Assembly (NCBI RefSeq): GCF_014196195.1
Contig: NZ_JACIDF010000006.1
Location: forward strand, 62,001 to 126,000
Length of the DNA stretch: 64,000 bases
Reading direction: 5' to 3'
DNA from: Anoxybacteroides rupiense
GTDB lineage: Bacteria; Bacillota; Bacilli; Bacillales; Anoxybacillaceae
Part shown: piece by piece, positions 17,975 to 26,717 of the stretch
How positions within the stretch are numbered: the first letter of the stretch is position 1
How the letters are laid out: every line of letters starts with the position of its first letter
Notes under the pieces: generated by a model
Told to the model about the DNA's origin: nothing
Seen by the model: only the letters and a program-made list of their open reading frames with translations
The model's database searches: none
Program-made: the position numbers and the translations under genes

Positions 17975-18187
17975 ATGAATCAAATTGTGGCAACAATGGC
18001 GGGAAATGTATGGAAAATTGTTGTTTCTGTTGGCGAAAAAATTGAGGAAGGGCAAGATGTCGTAATTTTAGAATCAATGAAAATGGAAATTCCCATTGCT
18101 GCAGAAGCAAGCGGAGTCGTTAAAGAAATTCATGTGCAAGAAGGCGATTTTGTCAATGAAGGCGACATTTTGCTTGAATTGGAATAA
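17975..18187 (+). CDS. yngHB: biotin carboxyl carrier protein
   Basis: 70-residue biotinyl domain standing alone, without the N-terminal extension of AccB. The biotinylated lysine is Lys36 in the canonical ESMKMEIPI. It carries carboxybiotin between the carboxylase upstream and the carboxyltransferase at the end of the operon. The next gene begins a few bases after its stop. Equal in size and type to B. subtilis YngHB. Confidence 0.92.
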   Translation: MNQIVATMAGNVWKIVVSVGEKIEEGQDVVILESMKMEIPIAAEASGVVKEIHVQEGDFVNEGDILLELE

Positions 18188-18199
18188 GAGGTGAGGAGC

Positions 18200-19108
18200 G
18201 TGGGCAACTGGCCGAAACACGTAACAATTAAAGAGGTAGGTCCTCGTGATGGACTGCAAAACGAAAAGACAGCCATTGCGACTGAAGATAAAATTGCTTG
18301 GATCAATCAGCTTTCCAAAACAGGGTTGACGTACATTGAAATCACATCATTTGTTCATCCAAAATGGATTCCGCAGCTCGCTGATGCTTTCGATGTTGCA
18401 ACAGGAATTGAGAGAGTTCCTAGTGTTACATACGCTGCACTTGTTCCGAATCAAAAAGGGCTCGAAAAAGCTTTGGCGGCTCAAGTGGATGAAATCTCAG
18501 TATTTATGTCGGCAAGTGAGACACACAATCAAAGAAATATTAATAAATCCATCTCCGACACCATTCCTGTCCTAACCGCTGTTGTTCAGGAAGCAAAGCG
18601 TGCTCAAAAAACCGTTCGCGGCTATCTTTCAACGGTTTTTGGTTGCCCTTATGAGGGGGAAGTTTCCGTTGAACAGGTAGCCGCTATATCAGAGCGGTTG
18701 TTTGAAATGGGAGTGGATGAGCTTTCGTTAGGCGATACGATCGGTGTTGCTACCCCGCGCCAAGTGGAAGCTGTACTCAACTCACTTTTAAAGAGATTTC
18801 CAAAAGAAAAACTAGCCATGCATTTTCACGATACGAGAGGAACCGCTTTAGCCAATGTACTGATTTCATTAGAAATGGGCATTACAACCTTTGATAGCTC
18901 ACTCGGCGGATTGGGCGGCTGCCCATATGCTCCAGGAGCTTCCGGAAATGTCGCAACGGATGATTTATTATATATGCTTCATGGCATGGATATTGCTACA
19001 GGCATTGACGCCGCGCGGCTAACAGAAGCGGCGCTATTCATTCAAAACAAGATCGGTCGAGCGCTCAGTAGCCATCAGTTACAAACCATCGATTCGTGTT
19101 TGTCCTAA
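18200..19108 (+). CDS. yngG: hydroxymethylglutaryl-CoA lyase
   Basis: 302-residue TIM-barrel lyase that cleaves HMG-CoA to acetyl-CoA and acetoacetate, the last step of leucine breakdown. Recognised from VTIKEVGPRDGLQNEK (metal/substrate loop), STVFGCPYEG, the metal ligands in LAMHFHDTRGTALAN and the active-site cysteine in LGGCPYAPGASGN. GTG 18200 is preferred, with GAGGT about 7 nt before it; GTG 18191 overlaps that ribosome site. The sequence follows B. subtilis YngG closely through most of its length. Confidence 0.92.
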   Translation: MGNWPKHVTIKEVGPRDGLQNEKTAIATEDKIAWINQLSKTGLTYIEITSFVHPKWIPQLADAFDVATGIERVPSVTYAALVPNQKGLEKALAAQVDEISVFMSASETHNQRNINKSISDTIPVLTAVVQEAKRAQKTVRGYLSTVFGCPYEGEVSVEQVAAISERLFEMGVDELSLGDTIGVATPRQVEAVLNSLLKRFPKEKLAMHFHDTRGTALANVLISLEMGITTFDSSLGGLGGCPYAPGASGNVATDDLLYMLHGMDIATGIDAARLTEAALFIQNKIGRALSSHQLQTIDSCLS

Positions 19109-19125
19109 TGAAGGAGAGTGATTGA

Positions 19126-19905
19126 ATGGAATCTTCTATTCTCTATGAGGCGGCGAATGGAGTGGCGGTGCTGACCTTGCATCGCCCGCAAGCAGCCAAC
19201 GCTTTGTCCACTGCGATGTTAAACGAGCTGAAGCAAAAGCTTGAGCAATTAAAATTTGATCGCTCGATTCGATGTGTAATTGTAACAGGAAGTGGAAGAA
19301 AAGCGTTTTGCGCTGGTGCTGACTTAAAGGAACGCGCCAGTATGACTGAAACAGAGGTGAGAAAAACGGTCGCGCTGATTCGCGATACGATCAATGAAGT
19401 TGAACAGCTTCCAGCACCGACGATTTGTGCCATGAATGGCGTTGCTTTTGGCGGTGGCCTGGAATTGGCGTTAGCCTGTGACATCCGCATTGCCTCTGAT
19501 CATGTCCAGCTTGGATTAACCGAGACATCGCTTGGCATTATTCCGGGAGCCGGCGGAACTCAGCGGCTTCCGCGTTTAATTGGAAAAGGCAAAGCAAAAG
19601 AGCTCATTTTTACGGCCAAGCGGCTAACAGCGGCGGAAGCGGCCCAGCTTGGAATAGTAGAGTATGTTGTTCCTGATGAGCAGTTAATGGAAAAGGCGAA
19701 TGAACTTGCCGAACAAATTATCCAAAATGCGCCGATCGCTGTTTCCCAAGCTAAAATAGCCATTAATCGAGGTCTGGAAGTCGATTTATATACAGGCTTG
19801 AAGCTGGAACAGATGGCTTACGAGATGACCATTCCAACAAAGGACCGTTTAGAAGGGTTGCAGGCCTTTAAAGAAAAACGGAAGCCTGTTTATAAAGGAG
19901 AGTAA
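19126..19905 (+). CDS. yngF: enoyl-CoA hydratase (methylglutaconyl-CoA hydratase by context)
   Basis: 259-residue crotonase-fold protein. The oxyanion-hole stretches are FCAGADLKERA and MNGVAFGGGLELALACDIRI, and the second catalytic region is LTETSLGIIPGAGGTQRLPR, with Glu in the usual hydratase place. In the operon it would hydrate 3-methylglutaconyl-CoA to HMG-CoA, the substrate of the preceding lyase. AAGGAGAG precedes the ATG, and the spacing of 17 bp to the gene before it supports one transcript. Confidence 0.9.
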   Translation: MESSILYEAANGVAVLTLHRPQAANALSTAMLNELKQKLEQLKFDRSIRCVIVTGSGRKAFCAGADLKERASMTETEVRKTVALIRDTINEVEQLPAPTICAMNGVAFGGGLELALACDIRIASDHVQLGLTETSLGIIPGAGGTQRLPRLIGKGKAKELIFTAKRLTAAEAAQLGIVEYVVPDEQLMEKANELAEQIIQNAPIAVSQAKIAINRGLEVDLYTGLKLEQMAYEMTIPTKDRLEGLQAFKEKRKPVYKGE

Positions 19906-19919
19906 AGGAGGAAGTGCGA

Positions 19920-21467
19920 GTGATCAACGAGCAAGCAAAAACGTTGACTGAGAAATTGGCGGAACAAATTGAAAAAATTGAACAAGGTGGTGCCATAAAG
20001 TACCATCAAAAAAACGCGGAGCAAGGCAAGCTATTTGTACGGGATCGTCTAAAGCTGTTATTTGATGATGGAATGCAATTTGAGGATGCTTTATTTGCCA
20101 ACTGTCTTGCTGATGGCCTGCCGGCTGACGGGGTGGTAACGGGGGTCGGCAAAATCAATGGGCAAACCGTATGTGTAATGGCCAATGATTCAACGGTAAA
20201 GGCCGGGTCTTGGGGATCACGAACCGTAGAAAAAATCATTCGCATCCAAGAAACCGCGGAAAAGCTTCGATGCCCGATGCTGTATTTAGTAGACTCTGCC
20301 GGAGCGCGCATTACCGACCAGGTGGAAATGTTTCCTGGCCGCCGTGGGGCAGGGCGCATTTTTTACAATCAGGTGAAGCTGTCTGGAAAAGTGCCGCAAA
20401 TCTGTTTATTATTTGGTCCATCGGCAGCCGGTGGCGCTTATATTCCTGCTTTTTGTGATATCGTCATTATGGTTGAAGGGAATGCTTCGATGTATTTAGG
20501 ATCGCCGCGAATGGCCGAAATGGTCATTGGCGAAAAAGTGACGCTCGAAGAAATGGGCGGAGCGCGTATGCACTGCAGTGTTTCGGGGTGCGGAGATGTA
20601 CTTGTAAAAACGGAAGAAGAAGCGATCCAATTTGCACGCAAGTACTTATCTTATTTCCCGGCCAACTTCGCCGAAAAACCGCCGGTTGTCGAAGCAAAGC
20701 CAGCGAAGAGCTTTGAAAAAACCATCGAGGATATTTTGCCGCTGAATCAAAATGCGCCGTTTAATATGTATGATTTGATTGAGCGTTTTGTGGATGAAGA
20801 CTCTTTTTGCGAAATCAAAAAGCTGTTTGCACCTGAATTGATTACAGGACTTGCTCGCTTGAATGGACGGCCAATCGGCATCCTCGCTAACCAACCGCGC
20901 GTCAAGGGCGGTGTCTTATTCCATGATTCGGCTGATAAAGCAGCCAAATTTATTACTTTATGTGATGCCTTCAATATTCCGCTTTTATTTTTAGCCGATA
21001 TTCCTGGATTTATGATCGGCACAAAAGTGGAAAGAGCAGGAATTATCCGCCATGGGGCGAAAATGATTTCAGCGATGTCAGAAGCAACGGTTCCAAAAAT
21101 TTCTGTTATCGTGCGGAAAGCGTATGGGGCCGGTCTTTATGCGATGGCTGGCCCAGCCTTTGAACCGGATTGCTGCTTAGCATTTCCTAATGCGCAAATT
21201 GCCGTGATGGGACCGGAAGCAGCCGTTAATGCGGTATATGCCAATAAAATTGCTGAACTTCCTAAAGAAGAACAAGCAGCCTTTATTGAACAAAAACGGG
21301 AGGAATATCGCCGCGATATTGATATTTATCGCTTAGCGTCAGAGATGGTCATCGATGGCATTATCGCGCCAAATCAGCTGCGGGAAGAATTGACTCGCCG
21401 CTTTGATGCCTATATGTCGAAATACATCGTCTTTTCGGAAAGAAAGCATGGAGTGTATCCGGTGTAA
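19920..21467 (+). CDS. yngE: acyl-CoA carboxylase carboxyltransferase subunit (methylcrotonyl-CoA carboxylase beta)
   Basis: 515-residue carboxyltransferase of the MCCB/PCCB type, fusing the N- and C-terminal crotonase-like halves. Landmarks are LVDSAGARITDQVEMFPGR, LFGPSAAGGAYIPAFCD, LADIPGFMIGTKVERAG and KAYGAGLYAMAGPAFEPD. With the biotin carboxylase and BCCP it should carboxylate 3-methylcrotonyl-CoA to methylglutaconyl-CoA. GTG 19920 has AAAGGAGG at about 8 nt; GTG 19914 is too close. It is the last gene of the operon; a structured, terminator-bearing stretch follows. Confidence 0.9.
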   Translation: MINEQAKTLTEKLAEQIEKIEQGGAIKYHQKNAEQGKLFVRDRLKLLFDDGMQFEDALFANCLADGLPADGVVTGVGKINGQTVCVMANDSTVKAGSWGSRTVEKIIRIQETAEKLRCPMLYLVDSAGARITDQVEMFPGRRGAGRIFYNQVKLSGKVPQICLLFGPSAAGGAYIPAFCDIVIMVEGNASMYLGSPRMAEMVIGEKVTLEEMGGARMHCSVSGCGDVLVKTEEEAIQFARKYLSYFPANFAEKPPVVEAKPAKSFEKTIEDILPLNQNAPFNMYDLIERFVDEDSFCEIKKLFAPELITGLARLNGRPIGILANQPRVKGGVLFHDSADKAAKFITLCDAFNIPLLFLADIPGFMIGTKVERAGIIRHGAKMISAMSEATVPKISVIVRKAYGAGLYAMAGPAFEPDCCLAFPNAQIAVMGPEAAVNAVYANKIAELPKEEQAAFIEQKREEYRRDIDIYRLASEMVIDGIIAPNQLREELTRRFDAYMSKYIVFSERKHGVYPV

Positions 21468-21726
21468 TAAAAAATCAGGAATAGATACTTGCAAAGTTGC
21501 AAAAGATTATGTATGATAATAATCACCTGCTGCGTTGTACGTGACAGAATGAAGTTTCAACCGATGACTGTAAAGAGGGAGTTCCATATCGAAACGGGAA
21601 TGTCATGCCTCGATAATCGGATGCGGAGGACGACAAGAACGTTTCTGCGAACACCCACCTAGTGGAGTGTGGTTGAGAAACTCCATTCAGAAAACGGCAA
21701 ATCGCGGCATCTTTATTCGATCATAC
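21468..21726 (+). ncRNA. possible structured RNA or long 3' UTR, unassigned
   Basis: 260 bp between the leucine operon and the marR operon, ending in a strong terminator. It is rich in complementary segments, for example GTTTCT/AGAAAC (about 21630-21683) enclosing CCAC/GTGG. No open frame looks like protein. The wording around 21635 (GGACGACAAGAAC, then CTGCGAACA) faintly resembles the stretch near 50247. No known riboswitch core or 6S/tmRNA signature was recognised. Confidence 0.3.
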
Positions 21727-21757
21727 AAAAGCCGATCTCTTTCAGAGGTCGGCTTTT
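21727..21757 (+). terminator. intrinsic terminator
   Basis: 14-bp stem AAAAGCCGATCTCT / AGAGGTCGGCTTTT with one G-U pair and a TTC loop, followed by T. Confidence 0.9.
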
Positions 21758-21895
21758 TGTTATATTGATATAGGTAAATTTTTATCTTTTTTGACAAAAT
21801 TTTTATTTGTCTGAATGAGATCTTATTACGATAACAGTAGTTTTGCTTGTTTGATAAAGGACATACTAATCTCTGGAATGATAAAGACAAGATAG

Positions 21896-21959
21896 TTGAT
21901 TTTTAATAAAAATATGCTATAATCAATTTTCGTATGAGAATAATTCGTATTGAAATTAT
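21896..21959 (+). promoter_or_regulatory. promoter and likely MarR operator of the efflux operon
   Basis: -35 TTGATT (21896-21901) and -10 TATAAT (21918-21923) with a 16-bp spacer. Just downstream, ATAATT / AATTAT (21940-21959) form an inverted repeat with an 8-bp spacer, the usual geometry for a MarR dimer site and placed over the transcription start. Confidence 0.65.
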
Positions 21960-21986
21960 TTAAATTGAAATGAAAGGAGGGAATCA

Positions 21987-22430
21987 ATGAATCCATTAGG
22001 GCGTGACTTGATGTATTCCGTTTTTCGGATTCAAAAAGCGTTGTATCGTCTGGTTCGCGAGGATGCAACGCGAGTGGGGATCACAGAGCTGCAGCTCATT
22101 ATTCTTTACACGCTGTTTAAACAAGAGAACGTCCGTTTAAATGATCTGGCGGAGAAGTTAAATATGAGCAATAGCACGGTCAGCGGGACAGTGGACCGAT
22201 TAGTCAGTGCGGATTTGGTAATGCGCGAAACATCTAAAGAAGACAGACGCGCTGTAACCCTATACTTAACCGATAAAGGCCGAAAAAAGCTTAAAGAAGC
22301 GTTCAATGACGAGGATTCGGCACTGTTTCGACAGTTAAAACGCTTGACAGATGTAATCAGTAAGGAAGAGTTAGAACATCTCATATCGCTTCATGGCACT
22401 ATTCGAGACATTTTGCTAGGGGAGGAATAA
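21987..22430 (+). CDS. MarR family regulator of the efflux operon
   Basis: 147-residue MarR protein. The winged helix spans about residues 30-100, with LNDLAEKLNMSNSTVSGTVD as the recognition helix and SKEDRRAVTLYLTDKGRK as the wing. It is followed after 4 bp by emrA-like and emrB-like genes, so it very probably represses this operon and is released by an effluxed phenolic or drug ligand. AAAGGAGGG precedes the ATG. Confidence 0.88.
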   Translation: MNPLGRDLMYSVFRIQKALYRLVREDATRVGITELQLIILYTLFKQENVRLNDLAEKLNMSNSTVSGTVDRLVSADLVMRETSKEDRRAVTLYLTDKGRKKLKEAFNDEDSALFRQLKRLTDVISKEELEHLISLHGTIRDILLGEE

Positions 22431-22434
22431 ACGA

Positions 22435-23073
22435 GTGAATACAAGACGTCTCATTACATTGAATATCATTGTTCTTATTTTACTTGTAGCCGGCGGCTTT
22501 GCGGCTTATTATTATGTAAACGAAGCGACGAACTATATTAAAACAGATAACGCTCACGTTGACGGGCAGCAAATTGTGATTGCGTCTCCCGTTTCAGGAA
22601 AGCTGACAAATTGGTCTGCCGATATCGGAAAAAATTTTCGTAAAGATGATAAAGTTGGGGAAGTATCCGACGGAGAGCATACAATCTCTGTGACAGCGCC
22701 GCAAAATGTTACGATTGTTCAGCAAAGTGCTGTAGCGAATTCTTTTGTGGCTGCCGGGACAGCGTTGGCGCGCGGATATGATTTAGATGACTTATGGGTT
22801 ACTGCGAATATAAATGAAACGGATATAGAGGATGTAAAGGTTGGTCAAGACGTTGACATTTACGTTGATGCTTATCCAGATCGGAAATTTACAGGAACGG
22901 TCCAAAAGCTTGGCTATGCGACAGCAAACACATTCAGCTTGCTTCCAAGCTCCAATAATACAGGAAACTATACAAAAGTGACACAAGTTGTCCCTGTTAC
23001 GATTTCCATCGATAACTACAGCGGAGCGGGACTAGTGCCGGGCATGAATGTCACCGTTCGCATTCATAAGTAG
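22435..23073 (+). CDS. HlyD/EmrA-type membrane fusion protein
   Basis: 212 residues: an N-terminal membrane anchor (LNIIVLILLVAGGFAAYYY), then the HlyD/EmrA segment YIKTDNAHVDGQQIVIASPVSGKL, and a beta-barrel region ending GLVPGMNVTVRIHK. It lacks the long coiled coil of Gram-negative EmrA, fitting a Gram-positive adaptor that works beside the transporter without an outer-membrane channel. It starts with GTG after GGGGAGG, 4 bp from marR, and lies 10 bp before the DHA2 pump gene. Confidence 0.85.
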   Translation: MNTRRLITLNIIVLILLVAGGFAAYYYVNEATNYIKTDNAHVDGQQIVIASPVSGKLTNWSADIGKNFRKDDKVGEVSDGEHTISVTAPQNVTIVQQSAVANSFVAAGTALARGYDLDDLWVTANINETDIEDVKVGQDVDIYVDAYPDRKFTGTVQKLGYATANTFSLLPSSNNTGNYTKVTQVVPVTISIDNYSGAGLVPGMNVTVRIHK

Positions 23074-23083
23074 GTGATCAAGC

Positions 23084-24769
23084 ATGTCTAGCTTTTTCAT
23101 AGCCTATATTGTTTTTTCTGTTTTCGTACTTGCTGCATTGAACTATGTAGTAAAGAGAAAACGGAACGTCGCTACCCGTGCAGTTAGCGATGAAACGGAC
23201 GTTGCTGTAGCTCCGGCGATGGGGGCAGAAGAACAGCGGCAGCCTCCTTCTGTTTCAGCTCATCAAGAAGAGTTAGGCAGCCGCGGGAAAGTAGTCGTCA
23301 CCATCATGCTTGGCGCGTTCGTTGCCATTTTAAATCAAACATTAATCAATGTGGCATTGCCGCACATGATGAATGATTTTAATGTAGAAACATCGACAAT
23401 CCAATGGCTTGTTACCGGATATATGCTAGTTAACGGCGTCCTGATTCCGATCAGCCCATTTCTAATCGCGAAATTTCCAACTAAAAAGCTGTTTCTCTCA
23501 GGAATGGCCTTTTTTGCGATTGGCGCCTTCGTTTGCTCCTTGGCGCCTTCCTTTGGCGTGATTTTAACTGGACGCTTAATTCAAGCGGTTGGCGCGGGAA
23601 TCATTATGCAGCTCATGATGGTCATTATGCTGAATATTTTCCCTCCTGAAAAACGGGGAATGGCAATGGGAACCGTGGGAATTGCAATGATGTTTGCCCC
23701 AGCGGTCGGCCCGACGTTATCAGGATGGATTGTCGAGCATTATTCATGGCGTCTGTTGTTCGATATTGTTCTGCCAATTGCTATAGTGGATATTATTTTA
23801 GCGTTTATGTGGCTGAAAAATACGCCGAAAACAGCCAATCCAACGTTGGATGTTCGAGGAGCTATTTATTCCACTCTCGGCTTTGGGGGAGTGCTGTACG
23901 GTTTTAGCGAAGCAGGAAGCAATGGCTGGGGGAATACAGAGGTAGCCGTTTCCATTGTCATTGGTGCTATCTTCTTGGTTCTGTTTATATGGCGCTGCTT
24001 TACAGTGGAGCATCCTATTTTGAATTTGCGGGTATTTAAATATAATATTTTCACCTTAACAACTGTCATTGGCTGTGTCATTAATATGGCTTTATTTGCC
24101 GCAATGGTGCTGCTTCCGGTTTATTTGCAAAATCTTCGCGGTTTTACTCCGTTGGACTCCGGTTTGCTTTTACTGCCGGGAGCCATTGTCATGGCGATTA
24201 TGTCGCCGATTTCCGGAGCCATCTTTGACCGGATTGGCGCTAGATGGCTAGCCATTGTTGGGCTTGTTATTACAGTTGTTACGACATGGGAATTTAGCCG
24301 ATTGACGATGGACACACCATATTCGCATATTTTATGGCTGTACATTTTCCGGATGTTTGGCATGTCCATGCTATCGATGCCAATTATGACAGCAGGATTG
24401 AATGTGTTACCGCGTCATTTGTATAGCCATGGAACGGCAACAGCGAATACGCTGCGCCAAGTTGCTTCTTCCTTGGGAACTGCTTTTCTTGTGACGGTTA
24501 TGTCGAATCGTTCCAAGTTTCATGCTGAAAGCTATCGAAATGAAATGACACTAAATAATCCGACGATAGCAGACCTAGTTGCTCAATTGAAGCATTTCAT
24601 CCCAAGTGATGAAGCCGTCACTCAACTGTTGTACGGAATGGTGCAGCAACGTTCAGCTGTTGAAGGAATTAACGATGCATTCATAGTAGCAACAGGACTT
24701 GCTTTTTTAGCGTTGATTTTATCGTTTTTCTTAAAAGGGAAAAGCAAAGATCGCGCCTCATCGGTTTAA
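23084..24769 (+). CDS. DHA2 family drug transporter (EmrB/QacA type) with N-terminal extension
   Basis: 561-residue 14-helix MFS antiporter. Motif C reads AIGVAMMFAPAVGPTLSGWI-like (here GIAMMFAPAVGPTLSGWIVE), and the first helix of the core carries VVTIMLGAFVAILNQTLINV with the DHA2-type motif D1. Unusually, the core is preceded by about 68 residues: one extra membrane helix (FFIAYIVFSVFVLAALNYVV), a basic stop-transfer and a Pro/Ala/Glu-rich linker. With the MarR and EmrA-like genes it makes a self-regulated drug or phenolic-compound pump. The substrate is unknown. A perfect 20-bp terminator follows. Confidence 0.88.
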   Translation: MSSFFIAYIVFSVFVLAALNYVVKRKRNVATRAVSDETDVAVAPAMGAEEQRQPPSVSAHQEELGSRGKVVVTIMLGAFVAILNQTLINVALPHMMNDFNVETSTIQWLVTGYMLVNGVLIPISPFLIAKFPTKKLFLSGMAFFAIGAFVCSLAPSFGVILTGRLIQAVGAGIIMQLMMVIMLNIFPPEKRGMAMGTVGIAMMFAPAVGPTLSGWIVEHYSWRLLFDIVLPIAIVDIILAFMWLKNTPKTANPTLDVRGAIYSTLGFGGVLYGFSEAGSNGWGNTEVAVSIVIGAIFLVLFIWRCFTVEHPILNLRVFKYNIFTLTTVIGCVINMALFAAMVLLPVYLQNLRGFTPLDSGLLLLPGAIVMAIMSPISGAIFDRIGARWLAIVGLVITVVTTWEFSRLTMDTPYSHILWLYIFRMFGMSMLSMPIMTAGLNVLPRHLYSHGTATANTLRQVASSLGTAFLVTVMSNRSKFHAESYRNEMTLNNPTIADLVAQLKHFIPSDEAVTQLLYGMVQQRSAVEGINDAFIVATGLAFLALILSFFLKGKSKDRASSV

Positions 24770-24831
24770 CAAAAAGGGGAGTGCAGCCGATCTTTGCTTC
24801 GGAAAACCACTTCTGTTGCCTTGCTGTGAAC

Positions 24832-24878
24832 AACAAAAAATGCGGAGAAGCGTAAACAGCTTCTCCGCATTTTTTGTT
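24832..24878. terminator. intrinsic terminator after the efflux operon
   Basis: Perfect 20-bp stem (core GCGGAGAAGC / GCTTCTCCGC flanked by A and T runs) with loop GTAAACA. Confidence 0.92.
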
Positions 24879-24942
24879 CTATCATATGTGCGGTGAACAT
24901 ATAGTATAGGAAAAGTTACGGAAAAAGAAAGGAGAAGTTTTT

Positions 24943-25113
24943 ATGGCCCATTTTGGTTCAAAAGGCTGGCTTGTTCAACAATTAAAGGATATGGGCATTC
25001 GCCGCCACCCGATCGGACAGAAGAAGGTAGAAGCGTACAAGGCTTCCGTTTTATATGGTCTGTATCAAAAATATGCTGCCAAACGTGTTGATCCACAAGA
25101 AAAAAATGCTTAA
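24943..25113 (+). CDS. small conserved protein YflJ-like (DUF2639)
   Basis: 56-residue basic protein beginning MAHFGSKGWLVQQLKDMGIR, followed by RRHPIGQKKVEAYK. This pattern matches the short Bacillus DUF2639 family (B. subtilis YflJ) as I remember it. GGAGAAG stands 7 nt before the ATG. Its function is unknown; members are often spore-associated small proteins, though nothing here proves that. It is followed 45 bp later by another small gene. Confidence 0.75.
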   Translation: MAHFGSKGWLVQQLKDMGIRRHPIGQKKVEAYKASVLYGLYQKYAAKRVDPQEKNA

Positions 25114-25157
25114 AATAGAACTAACAATGACCATACAATAAAGGAGAGCAATACGAA

Positions 25158-25364
25158 ATGATTCATCAGACATGGCTAAATCGCCCAACGATCAAAAAAG
25201 TAACATGTGTACATACAAATGCAGAAAAATATGTTGTGAATCGTGTGTTAACTGAGGGAAAGACGTATGACGTAAAAAATGAAACGGAAGAATTTTACTT
25301 TATTGTTGATAACACAGGCCAAGTAGGAGGATTTTATAAAGATTATTTTAAAGAGGCGAATTAA
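25158..25364 (+). CDS. small conserved protein (DUF6501-like)
   Basis: 68-residue protein, MIHQTWLNRPTIKKVTCVHT ... EEFYFIVDNTGQVGGFYKDY, probably a small beta-barrel-like fold. It resembles the Bacillus family DUF6501 by memory; the role is unknown. AAAGGAGAG precedes the ATG. The stop codon sits in the loop of the terminator that ends the transcript. Confidence 0.7.
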   Translation: MIHQTWLNRPTIKKVTCVHTNAEKYVVNRVLTEGKTYDVKNETEEFYFIVDNTGQVGGFYKDYFKEAN

Positions 25365-25378
25365 TCGCCTCTTTATTT
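25349..25378 (+). terminator. intrinsic terminator overlapping the stop codon
   Basis: Perfect 11-bp stem TAAAGAGGCGA / TCGCCTCTTTA with a 5-nt loop that contains the TAA stop of the preceding gene. Confidence 0.85.
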
Positions 25379-25577
25379 ATTAGCAAAATATATCTCATGT
25401 TGAGCTTGATGGGAATGATCTGTATAAACGCATTTCACAGATGGAATGAATGATTCTAAAGAGCAGTGGCCAGAAACGAGAATATATGTTTGTTTTAGCC
25501 GTCATTCATGCGGCAAAGGCGGCCCATTGTTTAAGAGATGTTCAAGAGGAAGAGGGATTCAAAAATGCTATTTCAGG

Positions 25578-26717
25578 CTATTTGGTAAACTTCCGTTCTC
25601 CTGAGGTACTGATGGATAGCTTGACTTTAACATCTTTTAATGTATCTTTCTTTAACGGCAAGGCTTTGTCTACCGTTATTCTTTTCCATGCAGCAGGGTT
25701 TTCCCGATACAATATCTCGGACAAATTTAACATGTCAATATCATATTTTCGTCCGAGCTCGTATAAATCTTTGATCTCTTTTTCAATCGTTTTTTGAGCA
25801 AGGTCAATAAGCTCTTTTTCGGTTAGTGGTTGTAATACTTCAATAATGCTTCCTTGTACTTTGAGTTCAACGGTAAATTCCGGTGTGCCTTTGTTCATTT
25901 TGTAAGAGATTTTTGCTTTTGGCCCAAGTACAATAACAGAGGCGACGACTCTTTTGCCTTTTTTAATATAAATTGGCGTTCGAGAGATTTTTTCTTCTAC
26001 CCAGCGGATTCCCATAATTTTAGAACGGTTAAAGCATTTTTGCACCTCGTGCTGGCGCATAAAGCAGATGCCGGATAAGGTAAGCATCGGCTTTTTTTGA
26101 TGATTTTCTTCCCATGTTTTCTCCGAAATTCCCAAATAAGGAACTCTTGCGGTTTTTCCTGGTTCATTCAGATCGGATTCGAAACGGTTTAAACGAATGG
26201 GCCGGATAAAAGAGCTTTGCTGGAAAATATCCTCTGGGTTGCCGAGCAAGGAGAAATAAACAGATGTTTGCAATAATGGAACGGTAGCAAAAAGCTTGTC
26301 TAACGGTTCTTTTGTTGCATACACCCATAATGTATGGCGAATTTCATTATATCGATCAATCAAATCTAAAACATCCTTAACAGGTTTTGCCTTTAAAGCA
26401 CGCTCCGTAAAGACAATCCCTTTGATTTGCCCCCATGACACCATTTGTTGAATGGAAGGATAAATATTATCCGTGACAATATTAAAGGTTTCTCCTGTTG
26501 CTTTTCCTACTGCCGTATCTACTCTTTGTTGCCCGCCGCCGGCATTCGTTTTAGCCAACCCGGTAAAATTGATGAATTGCACATAGACGATAAATTTATG
26601 GTCTTTATAATCCACTCCCATCGCATGCACATAGACAACGTGGTCAATGTCCTTTGTTCCCCAGCATCCGGTTAATAATGTAAGAGAAAGCAGCAAGGGG
26701 ATGGCACGTTTTAGCAT
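25578..26717 (-). CDS. germinant receptor C subunit (Ger(x)C lipoprotein)
   Basis: 379-residue lipoprotein. A signal peptide ends in the lipobox LLTGC (Cys18), giving anchorage on the outer face of the spore inner membrane. The body has the GerC-family pattern (HAMGVDYKDHKFIVYVQFIN near the start, KGIVFTERALK, and a C-terminal third with VEEKISRTPIYIKKGKRV). Together with the A and B subunits it forms a nutrient germinant receptor. Its ATG overlaps the stop of the gerA-like gene by one base (TAATG), so the two are translationally coupled. Last gene of the operon. Confidence 0.9.
   Translation of the reverse strand: MLKRAIPLLLSLTLLTGCWGTKDIDHVVYVHAMGVDYKDHKFIVYVQFINFTGLAKTNAGGGQQRVDTAVGKATGETFNIVTDNIYPSIQQMVSWGQIKGIVFTERALKAKPVKDVLDLIDRYNEIRHTLWVYATKEPLDKLFATVPLLQTSVYFSLLGNPEDIFQQSSFIRPIRLNRFESDLNEPGKTARVPYLGISEKTWEENHQKKPMLTLSGICFMRQHEVQKCFNRSKIMGIRWVEEKISRTPIYIKKGKRVVASVIVLGPKAKISYKMNKGTPEFTVELKVQGSIIEVLQPLTEKELIDLAQKTIEKEIKDLYELGRKYDIDMLNLSEILYRENPAAWKRITVDKALPLKKDTLKDVKVKLSISTSGERKFTK

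Noticed and set aside
21500-21726. 6S RNA, tmRNA, SRP RNA or known riboswitch
   Set aside because: Compared by memory with the consensus cores of these RNAs and no match was found.
25450-25797. 115-codon plus-strand frame
   Set aside because: Mostly antisense to the well-supported gerC-like gene, with no ribosome site.
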